A DNA stretch of 64,000 bases, taken from contig BTPP01000005.1 of NCBI GenBank assembly GCA_037102815.1, positions 1,178,001 to 1,242,000 of the forward strand, written 5' to 3'. Of the stretch, positions 22,608-34,154 are shown piece after piece. The stretch is from Neurospora intermedia (lineage: Eukaryota > Ascomycota > Sordariomycetes > Sordariales > Sordariaceae). The position numbers and the translations under genes were made by a program. The number at the start of each line of letters is the position of its first letter. Within the stretch, counting starts at the first letter, position 1. Under the pieces are notes generated by a model. It saw only the letters and a list, made by a program, of their open reading frames with translations, was not told where the DNA came from and did no database searches.

Positions 22608-25132
22608 ATGTCGCACCCGTATTCGGACAACCTTTATTCGTACCCGGGCCTGGGTAACGACGATGACATCGAGGAAGCTTCTGATCATCAACACGAACAA
22701 AGACAAATACAAAATGCATTTCTACCTGTCGACAACTTCATCGATAACACGTCAGGATCTTCGTTCAACTCTCCATTTTCTCCTCCGCCCTTGGACGAGG
22801 ACCCATCTCTCGACCCGTCAATGACCGGTGATAGCAAGGCGAGAGAGGCGGCTCGCTTTTCGGGAAGCGGCGAAGACGTTCACAACGCAAATGAAGGAGA
22901 CACAGCGCATCGGTCGTCTCGGATAGATGGCGGCTATCCATCTCTTCCCGCTTCCAGTTCGACATATGCCACGCCATCAACCCATCCACCACAACACCAG
23001 GCCGCGTACTACCCCCACTTCCCATCACAAGCCGGCTCATCATCATCGCCATATATACCCCCAACATCCGGGTCACCTTACGCTGCCTACCATCATCAAC
23101 ACCATCAATCAACATCCAGTCAAGGCTCATCACCATTCCCCCTTGAGGCCCCTCCCGCCTATACCCCTTCACCAACATCGGCGTCGCCTACAAGCCCCTT
23201 GAATTCCCACATAGCATCCTCAACAACCTATCAAACCTTTCCTCAGGCAACAACCCCATCCTCCTCGACCGACAGCATGGGTCGTCCGGATGAGTCTACT
23301 GGCCTGCTGAACCGTGGCCCGGAAAGCATGGGCAACCCCGGTGGTGGGCCAGATAATGTGAAACCTACATGGGCTGCGCGAGTTAGGAATCGTCTGCCCT
23401 CCCGAGAGACCGTCAGGAAGACTCTCCTGGTGTTGATTGTTGCGGTTCTTCTTTTGGGCATTGTTACCCCTTCGTCCAATGTAAGTTGACCTGCGTCATG
23501 TCTTTCGATGCTAAAGTAATGCGGGGGATGCTGTACCACATTGGATGACGTTTACACGTGCATACGTCTCGCATATTTGTATCACTCTGGTTCGTTACTG
23601 ACCTATTTCCCCAGTCCGGCCACAACAACAACCCCTCATCTCCTTCTCGCCCCGGTCATGGCGGCGGCGGACAAGGAGGCTCTTCACCATCCAGACCGCC
23701 CGTCATGCAATACCCCGATATCGACAACGAGTCCGGCTGGCTCTCGCGCTACCGCTGCCGCGGCCGCACCATTGCTCGTCCAACCGAGACCTACGATGTC
23801 TCCTTCTCCTCCAACAAGCACCTGACCATCAACCAAGAGCGTCTCGACGACGATGGTGATTCGCACCACTATGACACCTACGTCCAAGTCCAAGGCGAAG
23901 TCATCGTTCGTCGCTCTTCAAAGAACCAGAACACCCCCAACCCTTCCATCGTTGTGGAAATTATCGTCAACGACGACCGCATCCCCATCGAAACGCATTG
24001 GAATTCCAACGACCAGGCCCTCACCATCAAGACGCCTGATGGAATAAACACGGGTGAACGCAACCTCAGGTTATGTGCCACCGTGAAGGCCACCGTCTGG
24101 GTGCCCGAGGACGCGGAGCTCAATTACCTCCAGATCACCACCATCCATTTGGGGGTACAGCTGCTCGATAACTTGTCTCTGACCGTCGAGACCCTTGCCA
24201 AGTTCGACGCTGTGGCTGGGAACATCATCTCTGCTTCCTCTGGGGGCAACAAGGATGTTGTCACTCACAGAAGCAGCAGCAAAAACAAGGAGCAGGTCCC
24301 GCGAGACACCTCCCCGGACTCGTACGCCTTCCACCCGCGCAAGTGCGAAGCAGGCACCACATCGGGGCAGATCTCCGGCGTCTGGCCGCTCTTTGATTCT
24401 CTGGCATTGAAATCCACATCGGGGGATATCAAAGTCGGCATTGAACCGCACGACACCTGGGACCAGCAGTCCGCGCCCCACCAGTCCACAGCAGCCGAGC
24501 TCTCCATCCATTCCAACTCGGGCGATGTTGACTTCCGCGAGCGTGGCGTTAACTCGGGCAAACCCCCGCTCAAGAGGGATTACATTCTCGACGTGCACAC
24601 CACGAGCGGTAACGTCCACGGCCTAGCAGCATTTTCCTCTTCTGCGACAATCAAGAGCACGAGTGGGACTTTGAATTTGGGACTTCTCCCGGTCCTTCTT
24701 CAATCTTCTTCTTCTTCTTCTTCCGACAACCAGCACCCAGTAGAAGTCTCGACCTCGTCTGTTTCTGGCTCTACAACAATCACCATCTTTGACCCGCTCT
24801 ATTTCTCCTCTTCATCCATGTCCTCATCTTCCTTTACTTCTGCTGTATCAATCCAACAACAACCCCTCCGAAACCTCCACCACCAACACTCTTCTACGTC
24901 GGGCGACTTCCACCTCTACTTGCCTACTTCCTGGGAGGGTGAGATCGGCATGACGTCGCTCAGCGGCAAGCTAGCCGTGGGGGGGCAGGATGTCAGGATT
25001 ATCAAGAGTGGGGAGAAGTGGCCGGGGTTCAACAGGGAGTTGATCGCTAGGAAGGGTCCGGAGAGGGGGGAGGGAAGTCGGGTTAGGGTGGGGTTGACGA
25101 GTGGGAGTGGGGAGGTTAGAGTTGGGTCATAG
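22608..25132 (+). CDS. Single-pass membrane protein with DUF4097-like beta-repeat ectodomain, 796 aa
   Basis: Two exons, 22608-23480 and 23615-25132, joined in phase 0 across a 134-nt intron (GTAAGT donor, CCCCAG acceptor). Residues 1-260 are a disordered Ser/Pro/His-rich cytosolic-type region. A hydrophobic helix follows at about residues 271-287 (KTLLVLIVAVLLLGIVT), and the intron falls just after it. The C-terminal about 500 residues hold recurring short beta units of the form TSGD/TSGN/TSGT (LKSTSGDIKVG, TTSGNVHG, IKSTSGTLNLG, STSGDFHLYLP, LTSGSGEVRVGS), the pattern of DUF4097-type parallel beta-repeat proteins. The topology is probably N-in with the repeat domain outside or lumenal. The function is unknown; an adhesin-like or cell-wall role would be a guess. 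A poly-Ser run is encoded by a CTT repeat near 24705-24722. Confidence 0.85.
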
Positions 25133-25909
25133 ATGTTGGGTTGGTCTGGGGTGGGTTTGGGCTATGAGTGAGTGAATGAGGGGGCTGATGGTCTGATATT
25201 ATATGATCAGGAGCTTGACTGTCGATGGGTATAGGTATAGGGATGTGTAGGAATGGGTACCTGAGCACGGGCTGGTTTTTTGTTGCCTATAGCTCTGTGT
25301 TGTTGATTTGGGAGTGAAAGTGCTGTTTCGCAATATGTTCGGTTTGTATTCATGGTGTCTATGATGTCGAGATTGTTCATAAAAGTATGTTCGAATGAGG
25401 ATGGATACACATGGTGGAACGAGATAATCCAGGCATATGATAAGCTAGTAGTTATTACAGGCTACATCTAGTATGACTGCTAGCTCGAGACCTCGGGTCA
25501 ACTTCCGTAGATGTCTCCATGCTGCGAGGGTGCTTTTTTCTTTCTTTTTTATTGCCTTCTTTTTTCTCCTAACAAAATACACCATATTGGATCTCGATGG
25601 TGCCCTTTCGAACCCGTACCTATCTAGCCATGCATTTACCCCTTGAAAGCTTTGGGACATTCGGAAGCAATCTCGTCCGGTGTACAAGGAGTGAGGACTA
25701 AATTAACAAACAAACCAGCTTTAGGTCTACAGCTAATACAAGATGTTCTACGCTGCGTATACGTATACTGAGGTACAAATGCCCCTTCGAAGCAGAACAG
25801 ACCAAACCTCGCTTATTCGAAACATTAGCTACCCCTCGTCTGGCTCGATCCGGGTCTCTGAGTATTCTCTGAGGCCGCAATCACTAAAAACTCAACCACT
25901 GATTAGAAT
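25133..25909. other. Intergenic interval
   Basis: 777 bases with no supported gene between the stop of the membrane-protein gene and the end of a disrupted minus-strand frame. Confidence 0.5.
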
Positions 25910-27169
25910 TCAACGCTCCCCATCTTTGTTCTCATTACCCGGTCCAAGCTTGTGGGTATGTCGATGGGCACAGAGTATCAGACGGGCCCTCGACGCGTTC
26001 TCATTTTCTAAGTCGCGGGTGCGGTACTCGATGTATCCAGCATAGAGTTTCCCTGTCCGATATAACCTCAGACCGTCAAAGATGATGCAGGTCGGCAAGA
26101 AAGGTGGGTGATGAGTAACCAATATACACTCTTTTCCCATCGGCGTATCCCCATTCCTTGGTCCAGCTTCACCAGGAGCCAACATAACCCACAGCTCGGG
26201 CAACTCCAAGAGGTCCCTTGCATTGAACGCCGGCACAATAAAATCGCCCGGGTTCGTGATAAAGCCCTAACCATCACGACCGTCATCATTTCGACGTAGA
26301 AAATCCCACCTGATACCGTGGCTCAACTGCATTTCCCACGCCACCTGGCTTGAAATATCCAAATGATCCAACTCATACGCACATTGCTTCTGTTTTTCAA
26401 ACATGAGTTTGATCTCTTCTTCTTCCAAGTTCCGGTCAGCAATGGCACCGACATCTTCAACCCCAAAAGTCCGTTTAAGGAACTCCTGCCTCTCCCATCT
26501 CAGGCACGTCTTCTCCCACTCCACAGCCTCTCTACTTATCTCGTCCAGCTTGTCCTCTGAACCCTCATCATTCGATGTAGCCGATTTTCTGGGCACCCAC
26601 GCCACCCACATGCGGAACCAAATCCTCAATCATTGTTTCTCTACTGAGTTCGACATGTTCTGCATAGCAGACTCCAGCTTTTCCTGTTCTTCACCCAGTT
26701 GGGTAAGCGGTTCAATCTGCTCCATCAAAAAGTCGTAATCAGCTTTCGAACGGATGCTGATCTTTTGGTCTTTGTTCCACGTCGTCTCGAAGCGCTCGAG
26801 CCAGCGTTCCCGTTCTTGGGTGATGCCTTCGAGAAATTGTAATTGTCTATTAGACTCACGTAATAGTCTATTAGACTCACGTAGCTCCTGTATTCGTCTT
26901 CGCAACTGTTCCGGCGTCTGTGTCTGTGTCAGGGTCGGTCTTCTTGTGGGAGCCCCCAGCGGTGTCGATGTCCGAGGCGGTAGCGGCCGAAGCAATAGCG
27001 GTAGCGATGGCTCAGGATGCTGCTGCCTTGCCGGGTTTGATGCTGACGAGGGCATTATACCCAACTCACTTGCTCGACGCTGTACTTGAGCTTGAATTGA
27101 TGACGGCGGTTGGTTGGAAGGGTCATCAGTTGGTGGATTCGGGGAGATTTGAGAGTCAATTGGCGGCAT
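25910..27169 (-). pseudogene. Coiled-coil protein gene interrupted by two in-frame stops (or mis-modelled introns)
   Basis: Reading the minus strand from the ATG at 27169, one frame stays open to 25910 except for a TGA at 26632-26630 and a TAG at 26269-26267. All three segments are in the same frame with no frameshift. Segment 1 (179 codons) starts MPPIDSQISPNPP. It has a Pro-rich region and then a heptad-like coiled coil with a tandem duplication (LRESNRLLRESNRQ). Segment 2 (about 120 codons) continues helical, acidic sequence (EDKLDEISREAVEWEK). Segment 3 carries a compact hydrophobic block (LWVMLAPGEAGPR). The TAG could derive from TGG by a RIP-type change. One alternative is an intron: a GTGAAG donor and GGTTCAG acceptor would remove 138 nt with the TGA in frame. 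I found no equally good intron for the TAG. No family recognised. Confidence 0.45.
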
Positions 27170-27513
27170 CTTTCTTGAATCTATGCGTTTTTTTTTTCTC
27201 GGAGGTATATGATGATGTGTGAAGATGGATCAGGTGTTAACCGAGTGTGTGTGCAAATCAAATAGCAATATCCAATCCAAGAACAACTTCCCGCCAGATC
27301 TGGGGAATGGGAGGAACGAATGAATGTGTGTGAGCAACGATGGTGAGGTCCGCAAGAGTTTCCAAGCAAGCCGGTAATGCACTGATGCTGAAAAAAATGA
27401 ATGGATGATGAGAAAGGTTCGCCGCTGACACTCGCATGGGAAACGAGTCGGCTTTATGTGTCTTGGTTCAGCCTGTGCAAAATCTGACTTCCCTCTTCCG
27501 TAAACAATGATCC

Positions 27514-27514
<1 letters not shown>

Positions 27515-27546
<32 letters not shown>
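27515..27546. repeat. Poly(A) tract, 32 nt
   Basis: 32 consecutive A on the + strand. It is the longest homopolymer in the window and lies inside the decayed block. It could mark the tail of an old retroposed copy, but no target-site duplication was identified. Confidence 0.9.
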
Positions 27547-27547
<1 letters not shown>

Positions 27548-28199
27548 CGGAAGCGACGAGTGGAAGACTGTTCCTCGAAGAAAACAATGACAAGACAGTA
27601 TTGGCAAAGTGCGATGATCGAGTATTCCGCGATTGTGGAAGGCATCGCCCACAAGAACAAAATACCTTCGGGACCCAGAGTGTCTGCAGGGCGACCTGAA
27701 CTTGAATAAAGCAATCCCGAATGCCACGCTTTCACTTCTTCATCAGAAAGGCACATGTTCGTAACGAAATCCGCAAGCAGGCGACGGACCTTCCCTGCTC
27801 CGTCTGTTGGAGCGTCACTCACCTCACGCTACCAAAATGACCTATGTATGGATGCCCCCGATACCAAGCTGTCACTCGAGGTTCTCAACTCGGTATTCGC
27901 CCCAGATGGCACGCTGGAAAGTGTTCTCTGTTTCCTCACTATGTGGTGCCGTTGAGATGATTCTTGGCGTGAGGTTCCTTGACTATTCCTTTCAGGAAAC
28001 TAAAGTGATAGAAGCTATTTGAAACTCATCTAACCGCACTCCCTTCTCAGGGTTTATCGTGGCTCGAAAATCCAGAATCAGTAGCTCGTGTACGTCTGAA
28101 AATATTATATGGAATGGCAAGTTCACTTTTACAACATTACTAGCCAGTCTTGACAGGACCATTCTTTTGGAAGCATCATACATGAACCCATGGCTCGAG

Positions 28200-28868
28200 T
28201 CAGATGTCCTGGTGCTCAAAGTGTCTTTCTGAATAATAGCAGCCAATGAGACTCCCCTGAGCAGACGACCCTGTTTCGTTGTTGCGCATGCCGCCCTTCA
28301 GTAGCTTCCGTTGTAGTTTGTAGCTCAGTTCCAATGGTAGGAGCGCCGGTGACCACGTAGATAAACACGGATCCTCCCAGCTTGCATCGAAAATTGGGAG
28401 TAATTGCACCAAGAGCATCCAGGCCCTGCGTGGTATGGTCCTGCTCATGGTAGACACTGAATCATATTCGCTAACTGAAACTTTGCCCCAGAATCTCCTG
28501 ACCACCTCGAAAAACACATTGATATGGGATGGTTCGTGCGTGAAATGGATACTACAATTGGAGAAAGAAGAGGCACCATCCAAGGTTTCGAAGTGGCCCG
28601 TCAGCAGCTCCTGTGAGAATATGGAAGATACAGCAATCAAGACATCCACGCCAAGGATCCCATCTTTGAATCAAGGTTCGAGGCCAATTCCTTCCATGTC
28701 TTGTCCCCAGGTTCGAGCGGTTAGCGTGGATATTTGGGTCCGTCCGTTAGGGCAGAAACCCCGAGTGTCAATGGCGTTAAAGAAAAGTTGGTGAAGTGGC
28801 AGTTGATGGCGGACGAACAAACTGAGTGAGTGAGAACCTGCATCTGATCTCTTCACCGACAAGTACAT
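28200..28868 (-). pseudogene. Decayed coding fragment of unknown family
   Basis: One minus-strand frame runs from 28868 to 28200 with a single internal TGA at 28673-28671. The translation on both sides has protein-like composition: FFNAIDTRGFCPNGRTQIS before the stop, and SIHFTHEPSHINVFFEVV and SRTIPRRAWMLLVQLLP after it. A second frame (28246-27992; LPFHIIFSDVHELLILDF) could be its continuation after a frameshift or intron. No domain recognised. It may be a relic of a fungal gene family member; confidence is low. Confidence 0.3.
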
Positions 28869-29856
28869 GTACGTCGCACGCTGAGAGGAAGGTACCTCTA
28901 CCTTGTCCTAATATTTCGACAGGAGGATAGTATTCAGGTTGCAACTGCCCCTAGCAAGTAAAACGCCGAATAGAATACACCTTCGGGTGAATCTTCCCTA
29001 TGCGTCAACATATCTTCAAAATACCTCTTGAATGTAGTCAGACGCATTTCCTGCATCCAGAAACACCACACGGACCCATGTTTCTATGTTTCTAACTACA
29101 CGAAAGGCATATAGGGGTTTTGTTACGGCCTTTCCTCACGAGCGCAACCGGTATCGAACTGTCCATCTTCGGTTTATCCTTCGACGACTCGCAGCCTTGC
29201 GACAGATAACACGAAGCCGACGCAGAATGAGATGAACCTGCGAGTGTGATCAGACTGCGTCCGTCAACAAACAAAACAATTTGCGTTTCTTCCTTCTCAT
29301 CCGAAGTTTTTAGCCAGAGATAAGCCTGGACCAAAGGTTACGTGTAGACACTACACGACGCGTCCAAGGTTTGTCAAATCGAGTTCTTGCCTTCCTGCTA
29401 TTTTCCATCTCATCTTGTGAGGACAGTGAGCCTGGAGTGTTTAGAAACCTGAGCAGACGCGCCGCGTTGGGAGTAATAAAACGCCTTCGCTTCCTCAGTA
29501 ATTTCCCCCTCAATATTTGTTTCCTCTTCGTGCCGCACACGTTCATGCCTGGGACTCCTGCAAGAAGACCTCTTCTTCCTCCGACAGGTTTTGAGTCGCA
29601 GTCTTCTTGATAACATTGACCACTTCAGCTCACTACAACACTCTCAAGTAAGTATTGTTTTTCTTCTAGCGACAAGAAATAAAATCGCACACGGCCAGTT
29701 CTCGGTCGAGAGCCAGCCCTTCACCTCCTTCACTTTCCAGTGAAACCCAGCTTTAAGGTTTTCACCTGGACCAAACTCCTTCATAACTCGCAACCCTTCC
29801 TGCCCCGCCTGTTATTTTCTTTCCCTCCCGTAACGTTAAATCGAGCGCCACCCAGA

Positions 29857-31772
29857 ATGGCACCACCCAATAAAGGTAAGCAACAGCCCGATACAGGATA
29901 TTCCTGCAGAAGGAAGCGCTGCCGAGGAAGTCTGATGCTAAGAGCCACCTCGTGCTGGTTGTTACCGGTGACTGCGGTGTTATTGGCAGGAGCGAATATC
30001 AGAAGCAATAGAGGCCGGCCCGAGATTCTCTTCCTTTATTATTGACAGATCGGTCGAGCATGATGCTCAGCGTCATCACACGCTGCTCTTCACGATTCCG
30101 ACTTCATCCCCCTGGAAGCTAACATGGTATGCAGAGATGAGCGCCCCGTCGCGCGCCGCGGTCTTGCAGGAGATCGAAGACATGGATGGAATTCTCGGTA
30201 AGTTCAAAATTCATCAACATCGTCCTAGTAAAGGATCGTCCAGACCCAGTGATAAAGCTGACACTAGCTTCAGGTGGAGGACCTTTCCCTACTTTTCGAG
30301 GCAGGGCGACAAGCGACCCCCGCCCGGACGCCCAACAAGGCCGAGCTCGAGGCCCTGAGCGGCAGTTGGCTGCCCCGGCCCTGTCAATTCGCCAGAGAAG
30401 CCGGACGCCCAGTCGTCCGCAAAGGCCCCGTGGCTTTGACGCGCTTGTTGAGGAGCCATTCCCGCCTATGCCGAGCCTGCCCTTCCGCCCTCCCAACCCC
30501 CCTTTCGCCCAACCGAGCTTCGGCAGTGGCCGCCCCAGCCGGTCACGCACCGGCCCTGCTGGCTTTCACCAAAAGGCTCCCCCGAGAGGGTTTGTTCTGC
30601 CTCCTGCCAGGCAACCTCCCAGGGATGTTCGGTCGCCCTCTGGCGGCCAACATATGGGCCAGCCGGTCTCTTCCCATCCAGGACCCTCATTTCCGCCCCC
30701 TCCTCCCATTCCTCCCAAGTCCGCTCAACGGCAAGTTCAGGACAACAGGCGCCCGTCGGCATCGGGTTCAAGGCCCACAACATCGTTGAACCAGGCTGAT
30801 TTGTCTCGTTCTTCGCCCCCCGCACGCCCTCCCCAGCCCCAAGTTTCCCGGTCATTCGAGGGACACCAGGCGAGCTCTTCGAGTCGTCCCCCTGTGCAGA
30901 CACCTCCTTTCGATGGTAAGACAGATCACCATTTCTATATCGCTTGATTTGTCGTTGACAGACGCTGACTAACTCATCGGATTACAGATGACGTTTTTAA
31001 GGGTCATCTGAACCCAAACAACCCATATGGGTACAAGCAGCCTCCGAGCTTTGGTGAGTTTTGTCCCTTGAATGATGGGAAATGAATGGAGCTGACTGGT
31101 ATTTGGAACAAGACCACAACTGGGACACACCAGCCAGAGATCAATGTATGGGCATCAAGCCCCATGGAAGACCGAGTCACCCTTTCCAGGGTCCCCCGAC
31201 TGGATCTCGTCCGAGACCGCCACAGCATCAGCAGCAGCAGCAGCGAAGCAAAGTTGCTTTGCCGTCCCAATCTTTTTCCTCCGGCGCCTCGGCTAGGGTT
31301 AGCCAAGCTGGCCACTCTACCGAGCCCAGCTATTCCGATCTCTCTTCTCTCCCGCCCCCGAGACTGCAAGCGCAGCCCGGTAACGGCCATAGTGCCCGGA
31401 CTGTGTCACCCCCGGCGCCCAACCCCGTCGTCACCACCAACACCGAGTTCGGATACCATCCGATGATGAGTTCATATGAGGCTGAAGCTGCCAGCGGTAA
31501 GATGAGAAGGGAAAATGAATATCCATATCAAGCGATATGAGTACATCAAAATGGAAGATAACTAATGAGATAAACAAACAGGCATGGCGCGGGCTCGGGT
31601 TGAGAGCCCCAAGAAGAATTCTTATACGCCGGGCGGAGACCACTGGACCTCTGCGCGCGATATGCTGTCACCCGTCGAGGCCGCGGTGGCCTGCGCTGAC
31701 ACCAGGCGCAGAACCATTTTCATGGACATGGGGGTGCAATATGCCGACGACCACGAGGAGGATGACGAGTAA
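29857..31772 (+). CDS. Proline-rich, disordered protein of unknown function, 454 aa (six exons)
   Basis: Predicted exons: 29857-29875, 30135-30197, 30274-30915, 30988-31053, 31113-31496 and 31582-31772, giving 454 aa. Every intron is phase 1, and each exon end splits a codon after G. Internal exons are 63, 642, 66 and 384 nt, all multiples of three. The product starts MAPPNK, has a short helical segment (AVLQEIEDMDGILG), and then a long Pro/Arg/Ser/Gln-rich disordered body with PPPPPIPP-type tracts that could bind SH3 or WW domains. A poly-Gln run follows (PQHQQQQQRS), then a structured-looking C-terminus (DHWTSARDMLSPVEAAVACADTRRR) and an acidic end (YADDHEEDDE). I do not recognise the family. 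The first exon is only 19 nt, and the long first intron (259 nt) may hide another exon. The chain of in-frame splice sites supports a real gene. Confidence 0.7.
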
Positions 31773-32650
31773 GGTGGGACCAAGGGGTGTAGAGAGTAGT
31801 TGGGTTTCGAAGACGATAAGGCATTTGTGATCCTGATAAGTAGGATTATGACCTTTGACGCCACGATATTATGGTCGTTCATCGTTTTTCTTCCCGTCTT
31901 CTTTCCTTGGAGGAGCGTAGGGGATCATGTTTATTTGCTCTTCCGTGGTGGGCGGTGGGTGGATTATTGCACCCTATGAATGACCGGTAACATAATTCAT
32001 AGTGTACGAGTAATTGTACGAGTTTTGTCAAAGAAAGAACCCATTCTTAAGAGAGTAAGATGCATTTGACGTTATGGTTGATGCCATGACGTTGCTCGGG
32101 GAGGCACGTGATGATGTATTATCGGTGTTATTGATGACTGATAAGGCATCGTGACCGGCCCCACTACGGCGTAGCCGGCCCCATTGCTCCGCCGGCCTTT
32201 GCCTGCCGGAGGTCCATCGATAGTGCGTCACGAAATGCGACCCTGTTCCTGCCGTCCGATGCCGCCGTCGCAAAGTAAGTCTCGGGAAAATAGCTCCGAC
32301 CGTCTTGTCCAGGACAATTGCCGTCGACCTACCTAGACTTTATCGAGAGGCCAATCACTTCTTTGAAGAAGTCTCAACAAATCCAATTGGTTTCTCGCGG
32401 TGAATCTAGGTCGACGGTTTGTCTGGTGGACGACATTGAGTTCTTATCAGCACCTCCCAAAACCGAACCCAACCGAAACCGATAACATCGCGACTTTCCC
32501 AATCGAGTCACATCCAATACAGCAAAATACCAAACTTCGCGACTTTAACCTCCCTCCAATCGATCCTTCAATTCCTATCGACTACTCGACACCTCCTCAA
32601 CCCAACCAAATTCAAGTCATATCGCGAAAAACCGCAAAGAAAAAAAAAAC
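31773..32650. other. Intergenic interval
   Basis: 878 bases with no supported gene. It should hold the 3' UTR of the proline-rich gene and the promoter and A/C-rich leader of the SAM carrier. Confidence 0.5.
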
Positions 32651-33649
32651 ATGGCCTCCCAATCCTCCCCACCACCCTTCCAAACCGCCCTCCTAGCCGG
32701 CGCCCTCGCCGGCACCACCGTCGACCTCTCCCTCTTCCCACTCGACACGCTCAAGACCCGTCTCCAATCAGCCCAAGGCTTTTTCGCCAGTGGCGGTTTC
32801 CGAGGAATCTACCGCGGCGTCGGCTCCTGCGTTATCGGTTCCGCTCCGGGAGCTGCCTTTTTCTTCGTTACTTATGAGACCACCAAGGGGTTTCTTTCTA
32901 CGAAAACAGGTTCGACAACAACAACAACAACACATACGGGTGGTGACACAAACAAAGGACAGGGGAAGGGAAAGGGTCTGAGTAGTCCGGGGGTACAGCA
33001 CGGAATCGCGGCGAGTCTGGGCGAGATCGCCGCTTGTGCGGTCCGCGTGCCGACTGAGGTGATCAAGCAGCGGGCGCAAGCGGGCCAGCATGGCGGGTCG
33101 AGCTTGAGCAGCCTGCTGCACATCCTCCACCAGCGCTCGACCATCGGCCTGACGGGGGTGTGGAGGGAGCTGTACAGAGGGTGGGGCATCACGGTGATGA
33201 GGGAGGTGCCGTTCACGGTGCTGCAGTTCCCGCTGTGGGAGTCGCTCAAGAAGTGGGGACGCGAGCGCCGCCAACGAACTGGACGGGGCCTGTTTGGGGA
33301 CTCGGCCACGGGTAAAGATGATAAAGACGTTAGTGCCCCCGAGAGCGCATTGTACGGAAGCTTGGCGGGCGGGTTTGCGGCGGCTTTGACGACGCCGTTG
33401 GATGTGCTCAAGACTAGGATCATGTTGAGCGAGAGGAGGGAGGGGGTGGTCAGCTTAATACAAACAATTTGGCGGGATGGGAAGACAAAGACGGGAAGTG
33501 GCATCAGGCCGTTCTTCAGTGGCATTGGGCCCAGAGTGATGTGGATCAGTATCGGAGGAGCGATTTTCCTGGGGAGTTATCAGAGTGTTGTTAATGCTTT
33601 TGAGGGGACGACGAGAAAGAAGAGCAGTGGTGGGGAGTTGTCGCTCTGA
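32651..33649 (+). CDS. Mitochondrial S-adenosylmethionine carrier (PET8/SAMC type), 332 aa
   Basis: An intronless 332-aa protein with a good A-rich start context (AAAACATGG). It has the three repeats of the mitochondrial carrier family, with signatures FPLDTLKTRLQ (repeat 1), RVPTEVIKQRAQ (repeat 2) and TPLDVLKTRIM (repeat 3). These variants, together with GIYRGVGS and ELYRGWGITVMREVPFTVLQF, are typical of the SAM transporter subfamily. It imports cytosolic S-adenosylmethionine into the matrix in exchange for S-adenosylhomocysteine (family knowledge), feeding methylation and biotin/lipoate synthesis. A Thr-run and Gly/Lys-rich insert (about residues 88-112) lies after repeat 1, and a second short insert (about 215-230) precedes repeat 3. 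Both are loop positions and should be tolerated. Confidence 0.93.
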   Translation: MASQSSPPPFQTALLAGALAGTTVDLSLFPLDTLKTRLQSAQGFFASGGFRGIYRGVGSCVIGSAPGAAFFFVTYETTKGFLSTKTGSTTTTTTHTGGDTNKGQGKGKGLSSPGVQHGIAASLGEIAACAVRVPTEVIKQRAQAGQHGGSSLSSLLHILHQRSTIGLTGVWRELYRGWGITVMREVPFTVLQFPLWESLKKWGRERRQRTGRGLFGDSATGKDDKDVSAPESALYGSLAGGFAAALTTPLDVLKTRIMLSERREGVVSLIQTIWRDGKTKTGSGIRPFFSGIGPRVMWISIGGAIFLGSYQSVVNAFEGTTRKKSSGGELSL

Positions 33650-34154
33650 GGAAGCGTGTGGTAATTCGGGTTTCAAGCGTTGCTGAGGAAAGGCGAAAAT
33701 GGTTGTTGCTGCACGGTCTTGGAGAAAAGAAAAAAAGGGATCAGCTCGATGTCATTAATCTTGGGCATCGAATAGACAGACGGGATGAGCGAGAAGAACA
33801 GCATACATAGACATAGAGTTCAAGATACCCCAGTGGGAGTAACAGGAGTCATGTTACACCCCTATGTACAACAACCCCTACTGTACTATATAAAATACCC
33901 GCCAAGAGTCGAACAAGCGCTGTCTCCAGGTCCATAACCAACAGTAGTCAGAGAAGGTCCATATGGTTAGAGATAGAGAGGAAGAAGAAAAAAACAACAC
34001 CATGTACAAACACGCTGACTCCGAGATCAACAAGAATAATTAGTCATACACTGTCCTTTCAGCCACCATAACAGGGCGGTAACGGCACGAATGGATAATA
34101 CTCAAATCCTTCCAGGGACGTCCATGAACTCTCCAACCTGACAGCTTCATCATC
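33650..34154. other. Convergent intergenic interval
   Basis: 505 bases between two convergent stop codons (SAM carrier + and WDR48-like -). It should contain both 3' UTRs. No gene seen. Confidence 0.6.

Larger units (their letters stand above)
27170..29856. other. Block of short, broken minus-strand frames with no clean gene
   Basis: Several minus-strand segments have protein-like composition but do not join into a convincing model: 27822-27454 (runs into a poly-T/Phe tract), 28246-27992, 28868-28200 (listed separately) and 29334-29092. This looks like decayed coding sequence rather than an active gene. The part from about 29.65 kb on is probably the promoter and leader of the proline-rich gene at 29857. 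Confidence 0.4.

Noticed and set aside
27515-27546. Poly(A) tract as the tail of a retrotransposon
   Set aside because: No reverse transcriptase fragment and no target-site duplication could be seen; homopolymers are common here (also at 46-66 and 50869-50891).
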